From positions 124,001 through 188,000 of the forward strand of contig WOUR01000020.1 in the NCBI GenBank assembly GCA_009772935.1: DNA of 64,000 nucleotides, in the 5' to 3' direction. The stretch comes from Rhodospirillaceae bacterium. GTDB taxonomy: Bacteria > Pseudomonadota > Alphaproteobacteria > Reyranellales > Reyranellaceae. This document shows, piece after piece, positions 62,725 to 64,000 of this stretch. Under the pieces are notes generated by a model. The model had not been told where the DNA came from. It did no database searches and saw only the letters and a list, made by a program, of their open reading frames with translations. The position numbers were made by a program, and so were the translations under genes. How positions within the stretch are numbered: position 1 is the stretch's first letter; each line of letters starts with the position of its first letter.

Positions 62725-63528
62725 CTACCGTCCGCCGTTCTTCCACCAGCGGTTCAGGCTGGCGGCGTCGCCGTTGTACATGTTGCGGTCGCAGTGGCCG
62801 ACGCCCTCGACATGGCGCGGTTCGCTGCCATAGGCGAAGTTCTGCGAAGTCTCGTCGGCGACATACTGCCAGAGCTTCCAGCCGCGATCCGCCCAGGCCA
62901 TGGGAATCCGCGGCGTCTCGCGATAGTCGGCCAGCCACAGGTCGCAGCGCGACAGGAGCGAGCCCGGACGGATGCTGGCGCCGAGGCTGATGCGGCGGCG
63001 GCCGTAGATCTCGCCGTCGGCCCAGGCGGGATGGGCGTAGAGCATCGGCAGCCGGCCGGTGGCCTTCTGCACCGCCAGCACGAAGGCCTCGGCCTGGTCG
63101 AGCCGCATCGTGTTGCGCGGGTTGGCGTCGTTCGGTTCGAGGTCGAGCGCCATCACAGTCTGCGGCCCGGGTTGGCAGGCCGACAGGAACGAGGCCGCCT
63201 GCTGCTCGCCGGAATACTGGCGGGTGCCGAAATGGTAGCCGCCCCACAGCAGCCCCGCCGCCTCGGCCTGGCGGCGCCGCGAGGAATAGGACGGGTCGAA
63301 CCAGTCGCCGCCCTCGCTCACCTTGTGGATCACGGCCAGGATGTTGCTGCGGCGGACCGCGGCGAAGCTGGTGACGGTCACGTTGTGGCTGATGTCGATC
63401 ACCGCATCGAGGCCGGGCCTCGTCTGGCCCGCGGAATAGGCCGTCGGCTGGGTCGTCGGCTGGCCGCCGCAGCCGGCCAGCGCCGGCAGGGCGAGACCGC
63501 CTGCCAGCATGCTTCTCCGTGAGATCAT
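62725..63528 (-). CDS. GH25-like lysozyme lipoprotein
   Basis: Protein of 267 aa with twin Arg and a lipobox (RRSMLAGGLALPALAGC), so probably Tat-exported and lipid-anchored. The GH25 barrel shows VIDISHNV, HKVSEGGDWFDPSYSSRR, LLWGGYHFG, MALDLEPND (acid residues), LWLADYRE and LWQYVADE. Expected to hydrolyse peptidoglycan, or otherwise related glycans. Gap of 13 nt to the next minus-strand gene. Confidence 0.88.
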   Translation of the reverse strand: MISRRSMLAGGLALPALAGCGGQPTTQPTAYSAGQTRPGLDAVIDISHNVTVTSFAAVRRSNILAVIHKVSEGGDWFDPSYSSRRRQAEAAGLLWGGYHFGTRQYSGEQQAASFLSACQPGPQTVMALDLEPNDANPRNTMRLDQAEAFVLAVQKATGRLPMLYAHPAWADGEIYGRRRISLGASIRPGSLLSRCDLWLADYRETPRIPMAWADRGWKLWQYVADETSQNFAYGSEPRHVEGVGHCDRNMYNGDAASLNRWWKNGGR

Positions 63529-63541
63529 CGAGGGGGAGTTC

Positions 63542-63985
63542 CTACTTCGCTTTCTTCAGCACGTTGGTGGCGGCGACGGAAACGCCGGCGCGATTCTCAG
63601 TATAGAAGAGTTCGAGCGTGCCGTCGTCGAGCAACGTGCCTTCGATGGCCGACCCGCCCTGCCCGATCATGCGCACGCGCTTTCCGTCCGATCCGATCAC
63701 GCCGATGATCGGCTCGGCCTTCGATTCGGAGGACAGCGTGCCCCAGAAGCGGCCCTCGTCCTGGCCGTCGATCCGCACCGTGATCTTGAGCTCGACCAGG
63801 CGGTTGCCGTCGACGATGGTCGAGGGCGCGGTCACCGGAAAGTGAGCCGGCAGGCCGCTCACGATGCTCTTGTTGGTGCCCGTCCAGGTGCCCGTCATGT
63901 CCGGGCCGGCCGGCTGGGCGGTCGCGATGCCGGCGGCGCAGGCGAGGGAAAGGCCGAGGGGAAGCAGGAGGGAGACACCACGCAT
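63542..63985 (-). CDS. Small exported protein of unknown function
   Basis: Protein of 147 aa with signal peptide (LLLPLGLSLACAAGIATA). Mature portion is beta-rich with MTGTWTGTNKSIVSGL, VRIDGQDEGRFWGTL and IEGTLLDDGTLELFYTENRAG, like small beta-barrel or lipocalin-type proteins. ATG at 63985. Probably co-transcribed with the GH25 gene downstream. Confidence 0.7.
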   Translation of the reverse strand: MRGVSLLLPLGLSLACAAGIATAQPAGPDMTGTWTGTNKSIVSGLPAHFPVTAPSTIVDGNRLVELKITVRIDGQDEGRFWGTLSSESKAEPIIGVIGSDGKRVRMIGQGGSAIEGTLLDDGTLELFYTENRAGVSVAATNVLKKAK

Positions 63986-64000
63986 GGCTTTTTCCTTCGA

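Overview
The window is high-GC bacterial chromosome of alphaproteobacterial type. The clearest markers are the gene order tsaB-rimI-fur-olsB-olsA-miaB-phoH-ybeY-corC-lnt-xre-metK, a SAM-II riboswitch in front of metX, a RegB/RegA redox two-component pair, and the tyrosine-branch order chorismate mutase-hisC-tyrC facing metX-metW. Palindromic repeats of the kind common in Reyranella/Bradyrhizobium-like genomes recur. The genus cannot be fixed from sequence alone; a Rhodospirillales/Reyranella-like organism is my inference.

Layout. 1-16.7 kb: type I secretion ABC ATPase (cut by the window edge), then the minus-strand housekeeping run from metK back to tsaB (SAM synthesis, lipoprotein N-acylation, ornithine lipids, tRNA modification, rRNA maturation, metal regulation). 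An aldo/keto reductase and a TusA-like protein sit on the opposite strand inside it. DdpX and a Bax-like glucosaminidase (cell wall) and NfuA (Fe-S) follow. 17-20.3 kb: UspA, TIGR02186, TauE/SafE and DUF2333, a membrane and sulfur-export type cluster. 20.4-28.3 kb: hydrolase, MFS, MarR and kinase-like genes, gloB with a methyltransferase, and a tightly overlapped trio ending in an unusual GNAT-phosphoesterase fusion. 28.3-31.1 kb: an exported unknown next to a MetW-like relic, then metW-metX under a SAM-II riboswitch with its own promoter and terminator. 31.2-36.5 kb: chorismate mutase, hisC, tyrC, ChaC, TetR, a MetC-like PLP enzyme. 36.5-42 kb: acyl-CoA dehydrogenase, tRNA-Gly(CCC), a DpgC-like crotonase-fold protein, RegA/RegB, NUDIX. 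42-50.2 kb: pyrC, a serine hydrolase/alpha-beta hydrolase pair, an exported beta-barrel-like protein, a complete TRAP transporter and a BNR-repeat protein. 50.2-64 kb is the most accessory-looking part: repeats, a diiron-type MBL protein, a truncated SNF2 helicase, RraA, a frameshifted adenylate cyclase, periplasmic glutathione peroxidase, PhyH dioxygenase, gamma-glutamyltransferase, a TIR-like (PF10137-type) gene, SDR, a class III aminotransferase, a GH25 lipoprotein and a small exported protein.

Most distinctive signals: (1) the metX leader, where promoter, SAM-II aptamer, terminator and a possible 8-bp antiterminator pairing can all be read; (2) composite palindromic elements present twice in opposite orientation with the same spacer (REPIN-like), plus a second family of about 125-nt palindromes; (3) a dispersed element of about 70 bp built on four 9-bp units; (4) a GNAT-phosphoesterase fusion with an extra C-terminal domain; (5) foreign-looking TIR-like and SNF2 genes. 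No CRISPR array, rRNA, intact insertion sequence or prophage was seen.
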